The notes below the pieces were generated by a model. It had not been told where the DNA came from, did no database searches, and was given only the letters and a program-made list of their open reading frames with translations. Positions 1 through 8,079 of a stretch of DNA of 64,000 bases are shown here, piece after piece (within the stretch, counting starts at the first letter, position 1; the number at the start of each line of letters is the position of its first letter). Both the position numbers and the translations under genes were made by a program. Source of the DNA: an uncultured Gemmiger sp. (lineage in GTDB: Bacteria; Bacillota; Clostridia; Oscillospirales; Ruminococcaceae); the NCBI GenBank assembly GCA_944386495.1, contig CALXBE010000008.1:18302-82301 (forward strand). The letters run 5' to 3'.

Positions 1-780
1 AAAGGTGTAGAGCTTGGTGATACGGCCCTTGAAGTTCAGGTCGGGATTGTGCCAATCGCAGATGGACACATCCTGGTTGACCTTGACGGTGCCGTTCTGG
101 ATGCGGCCAATGCCGATACGGCCCACGAAGTCGTTGTAGTCAACGCTGGAGCAGAGCATCTGGAAGGGCTGGTCCTTATCGCACTCGGGGCACTTCACAT
201 ACTGGAGAATGGTCTCAAAGAGGGGAGTCAGGTCGGTGCCGGGCTTCTCCCAGTCATAGCTGGCGGTGCCGTTCCGGCCGCTGCAGAAAATCATGGGGCT
301 GTCCAGCTGCTCATCGGTGGCATCCAGATCCATGAGAAGAAGGAGGATCTCGTCGATGACTTCCTTGATGCGGGCATCAGGACGGTCGATTTTGTTGACG
401 GCAATGACCAGACTCAGGTTCTGCTGCAGAGCCTTCTGAAGCACAAACCGGGTCTGGGGCATGCAGCCTTCGGCAGCATCCACCAGGAGGAGCACACCGT
501 CTACCATCTTGAGCACACGCTCCACCTCACCGCCGAAGTCGGCGTGGCCGGGAGTATCTACGATGTTGATTTTTATATCCTTATAGGTGCAGGAGCAGTT
601 CTTGGCCAGGATGGTGATTCCCCGCTCCCGTTCAATATCGCCGCTGTCCATGACCCGGTCGGCCACCTGCTGATTCTCCCGGAAGGAGCCGGACTGCTTG
701 AGAATCTGGTCTACCAGAGTGGTCTTGCCATGGTCAACATGGGCGATAATGGCAATGTTTCGCAAATTTTTCCGTTCCAT
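1..780 (-). CDS. typA: Translational GTPase TypA/BipA (partial, 3' end outside window)
   Basis: The first 260 codons of a ribosome-binding translational GTPase are read on the minus strand; the C-terminus lies before position 1. The protein starts [20 protein letters not shown]. Its G1 is AHVDHGKT, a switch I region with RERGIT follows, then G3 DTPGH and G4 NKID, which is the TypA/BipA pattern. BipA acts on the 70S ribosome under stress and in 50S assembly. The ATG at 780 is chosen because GAGG lies about 8 bases upstream; in-frame ATGs at 789 and 795 lack a better ribosome site. It is transcribed away from the pyrophosphatase gene. Identification is secure from the GTPase core alone; the C-terminal domain cannot be seen. 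Confidence 0.95.
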   Translation of the reverse strand, partial: MERKNLRNIAIIAHVDHGKTTLVDQILKQSGSFRENQQVADRVMDSGDIERERGITILAKNCSCTYKDIKINIVDTPGHADFGGEVERVLKMVDGVLLLVDAAEGCMPQTRFVLQKALQQNLSLVIAVNKIDRPDARIKEVIDEILLLLMDLDATDEQLDSPMIFCSGRNGTASYDWEKPGTDLTPLFETILQYVKCPECDKDQPFQMLCSSVDYNDFVGRIGIGRIQNGTVKVNQDVSICDWHNPDLNFKGRITKLYTF

Positions 781-853
781 ACTGTTCATCCTCATCTATC
801 TGTTTCAAGTTCCAGAGAAAATGTGAGGCTACTTCCACACATACATTTTACAG

Positions 854-882
854 TGTAATATAAGGAAGGGTGTTTGTCAAGA
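854..882 (-). promoter_or_regulatory. Sigma-A promoter of typA
   Basis: On the minus strand TTGACA (877-882) and TACACT (854-859) are separated by 17 bases. They lie about 75 bases upstream of the typA start in a non-coding gap. The -35 is consensus; the -10 is two bases off. Confidence 0.7.
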
Positions 883-953
883 ATACACAAACATCTTTTG
901 AAAATTTCGTCGGTTTGCATACTTAAAAAGAAAAAGGAAGAAAGGAATTTTTC

Positions 954-982
954 TTGATAGCATTCTTTAAAAAGAATATAAT
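954..982 (+). promoter_or_regulatory. Sigma-A promoter of the pyrophosphatase gene
   Basis: TTGATA (954-959), a 17-base spacer and a consensus TATAAT (977-982) lie 55 bases before the ATG at 1037. This near-consensus pair suggests strong constitutive expression. Confidence 0.8.
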
Positions 983-1036
983 AGACACATCCAAAGAAGA
1001 GACGAAGGTCGCCAAGACAGAACAGGAGAGGTTATT

Positions 1037-2692
1037 ATGGAACCCGGAAATAAAAAAGTTTATGTTATAGGCCACCGAAACCCGGATACCGACTCTATTT
1101 GTGCTGCCATCAGCTATGCATACCTGAAAAGCGCGGCCAGTGAAATGGAGTGTGTAGCCTGCCGGGCGGGTGAAATCAACCGGGAGACAGAGTACGCCCT
1201 GAATTACTTTGGGGTGCAGCCTCCCCGGCTGATTACAGATGTAAGCCCCCAGGTGGGGGATATTGATATCCGGAAGGAGGAGCCCATTGATCAGGAAACC
1301 AGCCTGAAGGATGCCTGGAGCATGATGAGGGACCGGGTCATTGATACCCTGGTCATTACCGACCAGGACCGGGAACTCCAGGGAGTCATCACCATCAAGG
1401 ATATTGCCACCGCCAATATGGGCAACTTTGACCGTTCCACCCTGGCCAAAGCCAAAACCAGCTATAAGAACCTGGTATCCACCCTGGACGGGACCCTGGT
1501 AGTGGGGGATGAGAACGGACGGGTGGAGAAGGGACGGCTCCATGTAAACGGAGGAACCACCGAAAGCATGGAGGAAGTGGTGGAACCGGGAGACATTGTC
1601 CTGCTCTCCAACCGGTACGAGAGCCAGTTCTGCGCCATTGAGCTGGGAGCTTCCATTCTCATTATCTGCATGGATGCTCAGGTGCCCAAAACCATTCTCC
1701 GGCTGGCGGAGGAACGGAATGTTGCCATCATCCGCACTCCCTATGACACCTACGAGGCCAGCCGGCTCATCAGCCAGGCCGCTCCGGTCCGGCATTATAT
1801 GACCACCCAGAACCTGCTCACCTTCAGCGTTCATACCCCGGTGGAGAATGCCCGGAAGATCATGGCCCAGGTCCGGCACCGGTATTTCCCCATTCTGGAC
1901 AATGACGGAAAATACTGCGGCGTGATCAGCCGCCGGAACCTGTTGAACCTCCATCCCAAACAGCTGATTCTGGTGGACCATAACGAGCGGACCCAGGCAG
2001 TGGAAGGGTACGAGCGGGCGGATATTCTGGAAATCATTGACCATCACCGCCTGGGCAGTCTGGAAACCAGCGGACCGGTCTTTTTCCGGAATATGCCGGT
2101 GGGCTGCACCTGCACCATTATCTTCCAGATGTTCCTGGAAAACATGGTGGAGATTCCCAAGGATATTGCGGGAGTTATGCTTTCCGCCATTCTCAGCGAT
2201 ACCCTTATGTTCCGCAGCCCCACCTGCACTCCTCAGGACGAGCAGGCGGCCACCGCCCTGGCCAATATTGCCCAGGTGGATATGGAAGCCTATGCGCAGC
2301 AGATGTTTGAGGCGGGCGGAAATCTGGAAGGAAAATCCCCGGAGGAAGTATTTCTCCAGGATTTTAAGATTTTCACCAGTGGTGAGGACCGGTTCGGCGT
2401 GGGCCAGGGCAGCTACATGACCCGGAAAAACCGGGAGGCCGCCCAGGATCTTCTCCGGAGCTATCTTCCCATTGCCATGCAGAAGCAGAATGTTCCGCTT
2501 CTCTTTTATATGTTTACCGATGTGCGGGATACCGTCACCTACCTGATGATTGCAGGCAGCGGTGCCAAGGATGTGGTGGAGGACGCCTTCGGTCAGGTGG
2601 AATGGCAGGATGACCTGGCCATTCTGCCCGGGGTAGTCAGCCGGAAAAAACAGCTGATTCCCGCCATTCTGAAAGTGTTTGAACAAACCTGA
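1037..2692 (+). CDS. ppaC: CBS/DRTGG-domain manganese-dependent family II inorganic pyrophosphatase
   Basis: This cytoplasmic enzyme hydrolyses pyrophosphate to phosphate. The DHH superfamily core is split: the N-terminal metal site GHRNPDTDS (His13, Asp17, Asp19) and the DHH motif near residues 335-337 flank an inserted regulatory block. By length (551 aa) and layout the block should be CBS-DRTGG-CBS, as in clostridial CBS-pyrophosphatases, which bind adenine nucleotides. The C-terminal SRKKQLIP matches the DHHA2 substrate-binding motif. The start has AGGAGAGG seven bases upstream. It is monocistronic, with its own promoter and a strong terminator. The regulatory ligands (AMP/ADP inhibition, diadenosine polyphosphate activation) are known for the family and not tested here. 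Confidence 0.93.
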   Translation: MEPGNKKVYVIGHRNPDTDSICAAISYAYLKSAASEMECVACRAGEINRETEYALNYFGVQPPRLITDVSPQVGDIDIRKEEPIDQETSLKDAWSMMRDRVIDTLVITDQDRELQGVITIKDIATANMGNFDRSTLAKAKTSYKNLVSTLDGTLVVGDENGRVEKGRLHVNGGTTESMEEVVEPGDIVLLSNRYESQFCAIELGASILIICMDAQVPKTILRLAEERNVAIIRTPYDTYEASRLISQAAPVRHYMTTQNLLTFSVHTPVENARKIMAQVRHRYFPILDNDGKYCGVISRRNLLNLHPKQLILVDHNERTQAVEGYERADILEIIDHHRLGSLETSGPVFFRNMPVGCTCTIIFQMFLENMVEIPKDIAGVMLSAILSDTLMFRSPTCTPQDEQAATALANIAQVDMEAYAQQMFEAGGNLEGKSPEEVFLQDFKIFTSGEDRFGVGQGSYMTRKNREAAQDLLRSYLPIAMQKQNVPLLFYMFTDVRDTVTYLMIAGSGAKDVVEDAFGQVEWQDDLAILPGVVSRKKQLIPAILKVFEQT

Positions 2693-2702
2693 GTAAAAAG
2701 AA

Positions 2703-2736
2703 AAGGGTATGGCCCAAAAGGCCATACCCTTTTTTA
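2703..2736 (+). terminator. Rho-independent terminator of ppaC
   Basis: A perfect 12-bp stem (2703-2714 with 2720-2731) around loop CAAAA is followed by a run of T at 2730-2736. It lies 10 bases after the stop codon. Confidence 0.92.
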
Positions 2737-2745
2737 TAATAAGAA

Positions 2746-2777
2746 CAGAAAAATCGGCTGCGGAGGGCAGACTCCGC
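2746..2777 (-). terminator. Weak hairpin terminator of the small membrane protein gene
   Basis: Read on the minus strand, GCGGAG (2772-2777) pairs with CTCCGC (2760-2765), followed shortly by a T-run at about 2746-2753. It lies just past the stop at 2812. The stem is short, so the call is tentative. Confidence 0.45.
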
Positions 2778-2811
2778 TAAAAAAGTGATTCTGTTCCGGG
2801 GGCTGAAAACT

Positions 2812-3057
2812 TTAGGCCGCAGTGGGCTTGGTGGTAGAGACAGCCCGGACCTTCCGGCGGGCCAGAACCTTTGCCCGGCGGATGCTGATTTCCAGATGGA
2901 TGTATTCCAGCCAGCAGATGCGGACCGTAAGAGCAGAGAAGGCAAGGACCAGCAATCCGGCAGGCAGGGAAACAGTGGCATAGGCAGTAGAGACCATGGC
3001 CAACAAAAAGACCAGAGCGCCCAGAACGATTCCCAGTTTATAAAGGACCAGTTTCAT
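2812..3057 (-). CDS. Small two-helix membrane protein, unknown function
   Basis: An 81-residue protein starting MKLVLYKLGIVLGALVFLLA. Two hydrophobic segments (about residues 6-27 and 31-50) are followed by a basic tail, RRAKVLARRKVR, that should stay cytoplasmic. I do not recognise a family. The ATG at 3057 is chosen because GGAGG lies 8 bases upstream; a longer in-frame start is less well placed. It has its own promoter and is divergent from the S24 repressor, with repeated GGTTGT elements in the shared control region, so repression by that regulator is plausible but inferred. Confidence 0.75.
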   Translation of the reverse strand: MKLVLYKLGIVLGALVFLLAMVSTAYATVSLPAGLLVLAFSALTVRICWLEYIHLEISIRRAKVLARRKVRAVSTTKPTAA

Positions 3058-3086
3058 GATACTTACCTCCAAAAGAATAACAACTG

Positions 3087-3108
3087 TTGGTTGTGTTATG
3101 GTTGTATT
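3087..3108. promoter_or_regulatory. Candidate operator: two tandem 11-bp repeats (third copy at 3191-3203)
   Basis: TTGGTTGTGTT (3087-3097) is immediately followed by ATGGTTGTATT (3098-3108). A third ATGGTTGTATAAT (3191-3203) contains the -10 of the divergent repressor promoter. The shared core GGTTGT at both divergent promoters fits a binding site for the adjacent S24-type repressor. This is an inference from position and repetition. Confidence 0.5.
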
Positions 3109-3134
3109 ATAGATGCTGTTTTGCGGAAAGTCAA
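3106..3134 (-). promoter_or_regulatory. Promoter of the small membrane protein gene
   Basis: On the minus strand TTGACT (3129-3134), a 17-base spacer and consensus TATAAT (3106-3111) precede the gene. The -10 overlaps the second of two tandem GGTTGT repeats. Confidence 0.8.
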
Positions 3135-3173
3135 GACAATTGAAAGAAAAAAATGAATTTTTTGAGAAAAACC

Positions 3174-3203
3174 TTTACATTGAACTACTAATGGTTGTAT
3201 AAT
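3174..3203 (+). promoter_or_regulatory. Promoter of the S24 repressor gene
   Basis: TTTACA (3174-3179), an 18-base spacer and TATAAT (3198-3203) lie 30 bases before the repressor ATG. The -10 overlaps a GGTTGT repeat, suggesting autorepression. Confidence 0.75.
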
Positions 3204-3232
3204 GGATTCAAGATAAAAGGAGGTGGCGGCAG

Positions 3233-3865
3233 ATGTTTTCGGAATTTCTGCGAAAGGCCCGGAAGGCGAAGAAAATGAGCCAGGGGGAACTTGCCCGCCA
3301 GTTGGGAGTGACCCAGCAGGCTGTGGGCAAGTGGGAAAAAGAGAAGGCAACCCCTGCGCCGGATATGGTGGCCAGGATTGCAGAAGTCCTGGAGACCACC
3401 ACCGATTACCTGTTGGGATTCAACCAGCCCAGCCCCGAGACCCTTCAGGCGGAGGAACGCTTTTTCGGAGGACGGCAGCAGTGCCTGATTCCGGTGATCG
3501 GCACGGTGAAGGCTGGCTACGGCGGTCTGGCCTTTGAGGAGGACTACGGTACCGAGTATGCCTGTGTCAAAGACCCGGACAATTACTTCTTCCTGGTGGT
3601 AAAGGGAGACAGTATGGAGCCCCGGATTTTCGACGGTGACCTGGCCCTGGTCCATCGCCAGAATACCCTGGACGACGGAGACCTGGGGGTCATGGTCTAC
3701 GGTGATGAAGGGGGAGAGGGCACCCTGAAAAAGTTTATCCGCCGGGGAAATGCCGTGGTGCTGAAAGCCTTCAATCCCCAGTATGAGGATAAGATCCTTC
3801 GGGGAGAGGAACTGTCTCATCTTTACATTGCAGGGAAAGTGGTGGAGACCAAAGCCCGGTGGTGA
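3233..3865 (+). CDS. LexA-like XRE/S24 self-cleaving repressor
   Basis: A 210-residue transcriptional repressor. Residues about 5-60 are an XRE helix-turn-helix (SQGELARQLGVTQQAVGKWE). Residues about 85-210 are an S24/LexA peptidase domain with a candidate cleavage bond Ala94-Gly95 (VKAGYG), nucleophile Ser127 in GDSMEP and general base Lys166 in GTLKKF. All parts needed for damage-triggered autocleavage are present. The organisation is that of phage CI-like and HdiR-type regulators rather than chromosomal LexA. AGGAGGTGG lies ahead of the ATG. It is divergent from a small membrane protein gene and lies upstream of a radical SAM DNA-metabolism pair, which it may control. Confidence 0.93.
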   Translation: MFSEFLRKARKAKKMSQGELARQLGVTQQAVGKWEKEKATPAPDMVARIAEVLETTTDYLLGFNQPSPETLQAEERFFGGRQQCLIPVIGTVKAGYGGLAFEEDYGTEYACVKDPDNYFFLVVKGDSMEPRIFDGDLALVHRQNTLDDGDLGVMVYGDEGGEGTLKKFIRRGNAVVLKAFNPQYEDKILRGEELSHLYIAGKVVETKARW

Positions 3866-3926
3866 AACTTCTTTCCTTTCCGTGATTTCAGTATAGAAGA
3901 ATAAAAGTCCTATAATTTGTACTATA

Positions 3927-3976
3927 AAGGCCTCCTGCCCAGGGAAAAACCGACGGGGGAGGGGGCCTTGTTTTTT
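3927..3976 (+). terminator. Hairpin with T-run between the repressor and the radical SAM gene
   Basis: AAGGCC (3927-3932) pairs with GGCCTT (3964-3969), with additional TCC/GGA pairing inside, followed by TTTTTT at 3971-3976. A TATAAT at 3911-3916 precedes it with only a weak -35. The next gene begins 24 bases after the T-run, so its expression must come from read-through or from that upstream promoter. Confidence 0.6.
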
Positions 3977-3999
3977 GCACCTTTTTTGGAGGAAGAACC

Positions 4000-5367
4000 A
4001 TGGAACTGCTGAGAAAGCTGGAGATTCTGGCGGACAGCGCCAAGTATGATGTGGCCTGCACTTCCAGCGGCTCGGGGAGAAAAGGGCAGCCCGGAAAAAT
4101 CGGGAACACAGTCCAGGCAGGGCTTTGCCATACCTTTACAGCGGATGGCCGGTGTGTCTCTCTTCTCAAGGTGTTGCTCACCAACATCTGCGCCTACGAC
4201 TGCAAATACTGTGTCAACCGCCGCTCCAATGACCTGCCCCGGGCGGCTTTTACACCCCGGGAACTGGCACAGCTTACCATTGAGTTTTATAGGAGAAACT
4301 ATATTGAAGGGCTGTTCCTTTCCAGCGCTGTATTAAAAAATCCCGACTATACCATGGAGCAGATGATTCATACCCTGGAACTGCTCCGGGGAGAGTACGG
4401 CTTCAATGGATATATTCATGCCAAGACCATTCCGGGGGCAGACCCGGTTCTGGTGCGGCGGCTGGGACTTCTGGCCGACCGGCTCTCGGTAAATATTGAG
4501 CTGCCCAGTGAGGCCAGCCTTTCCCTCCTGGCTCCCGATAAGGGAAGAAAAGCCATCTTCCGGCCCATGGGGCAGATTGCTCAGACCGCTCAGGAAAACA
4601 GCCGGGAACTTCAGGTCTACCGGAGCGCCCCCAAGTTTGCTCCTGCGGGACAGTCCACCCAGATGATCGTGGGTGCAACCCCGGAAACGGACTACCAGAT
4701 CCTCAACCTGACCCAGGGGCTGTATAAAAAATACAGCCTGAAACGGGTGTTTTTCTCCGCTTACATCCCGGTGGTGGAGGACTCCCGGCTTCCGGCGCTG
4801 GATGTAAAGCCGCCCCTGCTCCGGGAACACCGGCTTTATCAGGCGGATTGGCTTCTACGGTATTATCAGTTTGATGCCGGGGAAATTTTGGATAAGGAAA
4901 ACCCCAATTTCAATCCCTACCTTGACCCTAAGTGCAACTGGGCGGTGAACCACTACCATCTTTTCCCGGTGGATGTAAACCGGGCACCCTATGAAATGCT
5001 TCTCCGGGTGCCGGGGATAGGCCCCCGCTCTGCAAAGAGGATTCGCACCGCCCGCAGGCAGCAGACCCTGGATTGGGAGGGACTGCGGTGGCTGGGGGTA
5101 GTCCTGAAGCGGGCCCAATACTTTATTACCTGTAAAGGCTATGCGGGACCACACTCTCCACGGCGGGAGATGGTGGTCCGGTCTCTCCTGGACCCTAAGG
5201 CGTTCGGGTACGGAAGCTATCAGACCAGTATGTTTGATAATGACACCCCGCTTTTAGCGGAGGCTGCACCTCAGGTGCAGCAGCTGGCTCAGGAGGGAAT
5301 GGCCCCGGCTCTGGCAGCCAAAACAGTGGAAGAGGAGGCGGTAAAATGGCTGGCGGCAAAACTCTGA
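4000..5367 (+). CDS. Putative DNA modification/repair radical SAM protein (TIGR03916 type)
   Basis: A 455-residue radical SAM enzyme with the cluster motif CAYDCKYC (Cys64, Cys68, Cys71). The C-terminal part has helix-hairpin-helix DNA-binding features around VPGIGPRSAKRI, followed by TLDWEGLRWLGVVLKRA. This is the layout of the radical SAM family that always travels with a DUF4130 partner, here the next gene. The family is thought to act in DNA metabolism, but its substrate is unknown. The start has GGAGG seven bases upstream. The downstream gene overlaps it by 22 bases, which implies translational coupling. Confidence 0.9.
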   Translation: MELLRKLEILADSAKYDVACTSSGSGRKGQPGKIGNTVQAGLCHTFTADGRCVSLLKVLLTNICAYDCKYCVNRRSNDLPRAAFTPRELAQLTIEFYRRNYIEGLFLSSAVLKNPDYTMEQMIHTLELLRGEYGFNGYIHAKTIPGADPVLVRRLGLLADRLSVNIELPSEASLSLLAPDKGRKAIFRPMGQIAQTAQENSRELQVYRSAPKFAPAGQSTQMIVGATPETDYQILNLTQGLYKKYSLKRVFFSAYIPVVEDSRLPALDVKPPLLREHRLYQADWLLRYYQFDAGEILDKENPNFNPYLDPKCNWAVNHYHLFPVDVNRAPYEMLLRVPGIGPRSAKRIRTARRQQTLDWEGLRWLGVVLKRAQYFITCKGYAGPHSPRREMVVRSLLDPKAFGYGSYQTSMFDNDTPLLAEAAPQVQQLAQEGMAPALAAKTVEEEAVKWLAAKL

Positions 5368-6110
5368 CCCCCAAAGATGTTATTTATTGGTATGACGGCA
5401 GCTATGAGGGCTTTCTCTGCTGTGTTTTTCAGTGTTACCAAAACCGGGAGCGGCCCTGTGATATCTGGCAGCTCTGCCGGCCCGAGACCTCCCTTTTCCC
5501 TCAGACCGAGATACTTACGGATCCGGTCCGGGCGGCACGGGTGGAAGCCAGTATCCGGAAGATGGGACAAGGGGTGCGGCGGCTGATGATGTACGGCTTC
5601 CTCAATGACAGCGACGGAAAAGAACTGAAGCTTCTGCGGTTTCTGGAACTGTGCTATCAGGAAGGCCCCCGGGTCATGGGGCAGCTGGCCCACCCGGATG
5701 TGGCTGCCGTCATGGAACTGGAACAGCAGGTTTCTCATGAGGCCTGCAAGTATCGGGAGGTACTCCGGTTTCAGGAACGGGAGGGAATGCTGGGTGCTGT
5801 TATCCGGCCCCACCACTGCGTTCTGCCTTTGCTCCAGAATCATTTCTGTGACCGGCTTCCGGAAGAGGACTTTGTTATCTTTGACAACAGCCATTGTCTG
5901 GCCCTCCTCAAGCGGGGGAAAAGGGTGGAGTACCTGGAGTTTCAGGAACCGGTGATTCTGCCTACCCCGGAGGCCCAGGAAAAACAATACCAGGAAATGT
6001 GGAAAGCCTTTTTCAGGGCGCTCACCATAGAGGAACGGCGGAACTATGCCCTCCAGCGAAGCAACCTGCCCAAGCGGTATTGGGAATATATGGTGGAAAT
6101 GCAGGACTGA
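5346..6110 (+). CDS. DUF4130 DNA-metabolism protein, partner of the radical SAM enzyme (TIGR03915 type)
   Basis: A 254-residue protein beginning MAGGKTLTPKDVIYWYDGSY, characteristic of the DUF4130 family paired with the radical SAM protein encoded just upstream. In some taxa this domain is fused to a uracil-DNA glycosylase; no glycosylase segment is present here, so it is the stand-alone form. The C-terminal NLPKRYWEYMVEM is typical. The ATG has GAGGAGGCGG close upstream inside the preceding gene. Function is unproven; the link to DNA repair rests on the family and on the S24 repressor next door. Confidence 0.88.
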   Translation: MAGGKTLTPKDVIYWYDGSYEGFLCCVFQCYQNRERPCDIWQLCRPETSLFPQTEILTDPVRAARVEASIRKMGQGVRRLMMYGFLNDSDGKELKLLRFLELCYQEGPRVMGQLAHPDVAAVMELEQQVSHEACKYREVLRFQEREGMLGAVIRPHHCVLPLLQNHFCDRLPEEDFVIFDNSHCLALLKRGKRVEYLEFQEPVILPTPEAQEKQYQEMWKAFFRALTIEERRNYALQRSNLPKRYWEYMVEMQD

Positions 6111-6122
6111 TTTTCTTTTTCG

Positions 6123-6151
6123 TTTCCTTTTTAAAAGGAATGTGGTATAAT
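6123..6151 (+). promoter_or_regulatory. Promoter of the M20 dipeptidase gene
   Basis: TATAAT (6146-6151) is preceded by a weak -35 TTTCCT (6123-6128) at 17-base spacing, 88 bases before the start codon. Confidence 0.5.
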
Positions 6152-6238
6152 CGAACCATTGAGGCCGTCTTTTTCAAAAGAAAAGGCTGACCCGAAACTG
6201 CGGAGCCTGCTTTTGGCTTCGGGATGGGAGAGAACAGT

Positions 6239-7615
6239 ATGCAGACTGTAAAAGAATTTATTGCAGAAAACCGGGAAAATATCCTGCGGGATATGGCACG
6301 GCTGGTGGCGGTGCCCAGTGTGAAAGGCCCCGCCCTGCCGGGAGCACCTTATGGGGAAGGCCCCCGGAACGCCCTGAACGAGGGGCTGGCTATGGCCCGG
6401 GAAATGGGTTTTGAAACCTATGACGCCCAGGGATACCTGGGGTGGGCACAGCTGCCCGGCAAAGACCCGGAAAAATATATTGCAACCATCACCCACATGG
6501 ATGTGGTACCGGTGGGAAATGGCTGGGACGCAGACCCCTGGACTCTGCGGGAAAAGGACGGCTGGCTCCTGGGACGGGGCATTGCCGATGATAAAGGCCC
6601 CTCTGTCCTGATCCTCTATGCCCTCAAGTACATCAAGGAAAGCGGAATGGAACTGAAATATCCCATCCGTGCCATTTTCGGCTGTGATGAAGAGTGCGGC
6701 ATGACTGATGTGGAATACTACCAGGCCAACTATCCCGCTCCCGCTTTCCTCTTCACCCCTGATGCTGAGTTCCCTCTCTGCAACGGGGAAAAGGGCCACT
6801 TTGGCGGAAAAATCTGCAGCCCTGTCTGCAACGGGGTGATTCTGGACTTTGAAGGCGGCGTGGCCAACAACGCTGTTCCCGACCGGGCCAAGGCTCTGGT
6901 CAAGGTTCCTGTGGACAAGCTGAAAAAGACTGCCGGCATTACCCTGGAAGCAGTGGACGAGAATACCACCGCCGTTCTGGGCCAGGGCAAGAGCGGCCAT
7001 GCGGCTCTGCCCGAGGGAACGGTCAATGCCATCGGCCTGGTGGTGGACTGCCTGCTGGAAAGCGGCGTCTGCAATGAGGCTGAAAATGCCTATCTGAAAG
7101 TGCTTCAGAACCTGCACAAGGATTACTACGGCAGGGGAGTGGGAATTCAGGCAGACGACGGCAAGTTTACCCCCCTCACCATCATTGGGGGTGTCATCTC
7201 CATGAAGGACGGCGTTATCTGCCAGACTTTCGACTGCCGGTATGTCACCACCACCGATGTGGACACCCTGACCTGCCAGATGGAAGCCGCCTGCGGAACT
7301 GCTGCTCACCTGGAAGAGGTGGAAGGAAACGCCTGCTTCTACATTGAGCCGGACCACCCCGCCATCCAGGCTTTGCTGAACACCTATAATCAGGTCACCG
7401 GCCGGCAGGCCCAGCCTTTCCTGATGGGAGGCGGCACCTATGCACGGCACTTCCCCTGTGCGGTCAGCTATGGCCCCGAGGTGCAGGATCTGGTCCTGCC
7501 CGACTTTGCAGGCCCCATGCACGGAGCCAACGAGGGCGCCCGGTTTGAAGATCTGCTCATGGGTCTGGAAATTTATATCAACGCCCTTCTCCGCCTGGAA
7601 GAGCTGGAACTGTGA
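6239..7615 (+). CDS. pepV: M20 family metallodipeptidase, PepV/Sapep type
   Basis: A 458-residue cytoplasmic metallodipeptidase for general dipeptide breakdown. Metal and catalytic motifs are visible in order: THMDVVPVG (His, Asp), GIADDKGP (bridging Asp), GCDEECG (catalytic Glu pair) and the C-terminal MHGANE (His). A lid domain follows the GEKGHFGGK segment, as in PepV. The ATG at 6239 has GGGAGAG at a good distance; an in-frame ATG at 6224 lacks one. It is monocistronic, with a promoter upstream and a hairpin after. Confidence 0.9.
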   Translation: MQTVKEFIAENRENILRDMARLVAVPSVKGPALPGAPYGEGPRNALNEGLAMAREMGFETYDAQGYLGWAQLPGKDPEKYIATITHMDVVPVGNGWDADPWTLREKDGWLLGRGIADDKGPSVLILYALKYIKESGMELKYPIRAIFGCDEECGMTDVEYYQANYPAPAFLFTPDAEFPLCNGEKGHFGGKICSPVCNGVILDFEGGVANNAVPDRAKALVKVPVDKLKKTAGITLEAVDENTTAVLGQGKSGHAALPEGTVNAIGLVVDCLLESGVCNEAENAYLKVLQNLHKDYYGRGVGIQADDGKFTPLTIIGGVISMKDGVICQTFDCRYVTTTDVDTLTCQMEAACGTAAHLEEVEGNACFYIEPDHPAIQALLNTYNQVTGRQAQPFLMGGGTYARHFPCAVSYGPEVQDLVLPDFAGPMHGANEGARFEDLLMGLEIYINALLRLEELEL

Positions 7616-7634
7616 TCATCAGCTGACTGCTTGA

Positions 7635-7677
7635 AATAAAAGAAAAACAGCCCGGATTCCCAAAGGAATCCGGGCTG
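7635..7677. terminator. Shared hairpin terminator between convergent genes
   Basis: A perfect 13-bp stem (7648-7660 with 7665-7677), loop CAAA. A T-rich run lies on the minus-strand side (7635-7647), so it best serves the 41-codon minus gene but can also end the dipeptidase transcript. Confidence 0.85.
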
Positions 7678-7700
7678 TACTGTTTATGGAGAAAAGGCAA

Positions 7701-7826
7701 TCAATCCTGATCGCAGTCCAGGGTGATATATTGATTCTTATGGTTTTCCTGCAAAGCGTAGGATACGGCAACGGCAGCACCGATCAATGCAAACAAAGCC
7801 ACTAAAATCCGAAACAGAGTCTTCAT
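7701..7826 (-). CDS. 41-residue small membrane or secreted peptide
   Basis: A small gene too short for ordinary gene calling. The product starts MKTLFRILVALFALIGAAVA, a hydrophobic helix preceded by a basic end, and ends in a polar tail QYITLDCDQD. Support is unusually complete. GGGAGG lies 8 bases before the ATG, a TTGCAT-17-TACAAT promoter lies upstream, and a strong terminator follows the stop. No family is recognised. It could be an inner-membrane regulatory peptide or a secreted factor; the single Cys near the C-terminus may matter. Confidence 0.75.
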   Translation of the reverse strand: MKTLFRILVALFALIGAAVAVSYALQENHKNQYITLDCDQD

Positions 7827-7858
7827 CTTAACAGCCTCCCGTGGTGTTGTTTGCCTTT

Positions 7859-7887
7859 ATTGTATCATGGCCTTTGTGTAAATGCAA
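7859..7887 (-). promoter_or_regulatory. Promoter of the 41-codon gene
   Basis: On the minus strand TTGCAT (7882-7887), a 17-base spacer and TACAAT (7859-7864) sit 33 bases before the ATG at 7826. Confidence 0.75.
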
Positions 7888-7963
7888 CCGGAATACTGCA
7901 AAGAATCTTGAAAACTCCTGGAAAAAGTTCCCGGAAAAATCTTGCTTAAAATGCCTCTTTTGG

Positions 7964-7991
7964 TTGACTTAAACAAGAAAAATGATAAAAT
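7964..7991 (+). promoter_or_regulatory. Promoter of the rnf operon
   Basis: TTGACT (7964-7969) and TAAAAT (7986-7991) at 16-base spacing give a transcript start near 7998 and a leader of about 105 bases before rnfC. Confidence 0.7.
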
Positions 7992-8037
7992 GGATGTGTA
8001 TGGTATAAGGGCGGCAGATTGTCTAAAGGCCGTTCCG

Positions 8038-8079
8038 GGCGGATATTTTATGCTTTTGGGTATCCGCCGCCAAGTTTTT
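8038..8079 (+). promoter_or_regulatory. Leader hairpin with short T-run before rnfC
   Basis: GGCGGATA (8038-8045) pairs perfectly with TATCCGCC (8061-8068) around a 15-base loop, followed by five T at 8075-8079. It lies wholly in the untranslated leader. It resembles an intrinsic terminator or attenuator; the T-run is short, so the role is uncertain. Confidence 0.5.

Noticed and set aside
923-2725. 600-codon open frame on the minus strand
   Set aside because: It is antisense to the pyrophosphatase gene, which has clear catalytic motifs, a promoter, a ribosome site and a terminator; the minus product shows no domain and only reflects codon bias.
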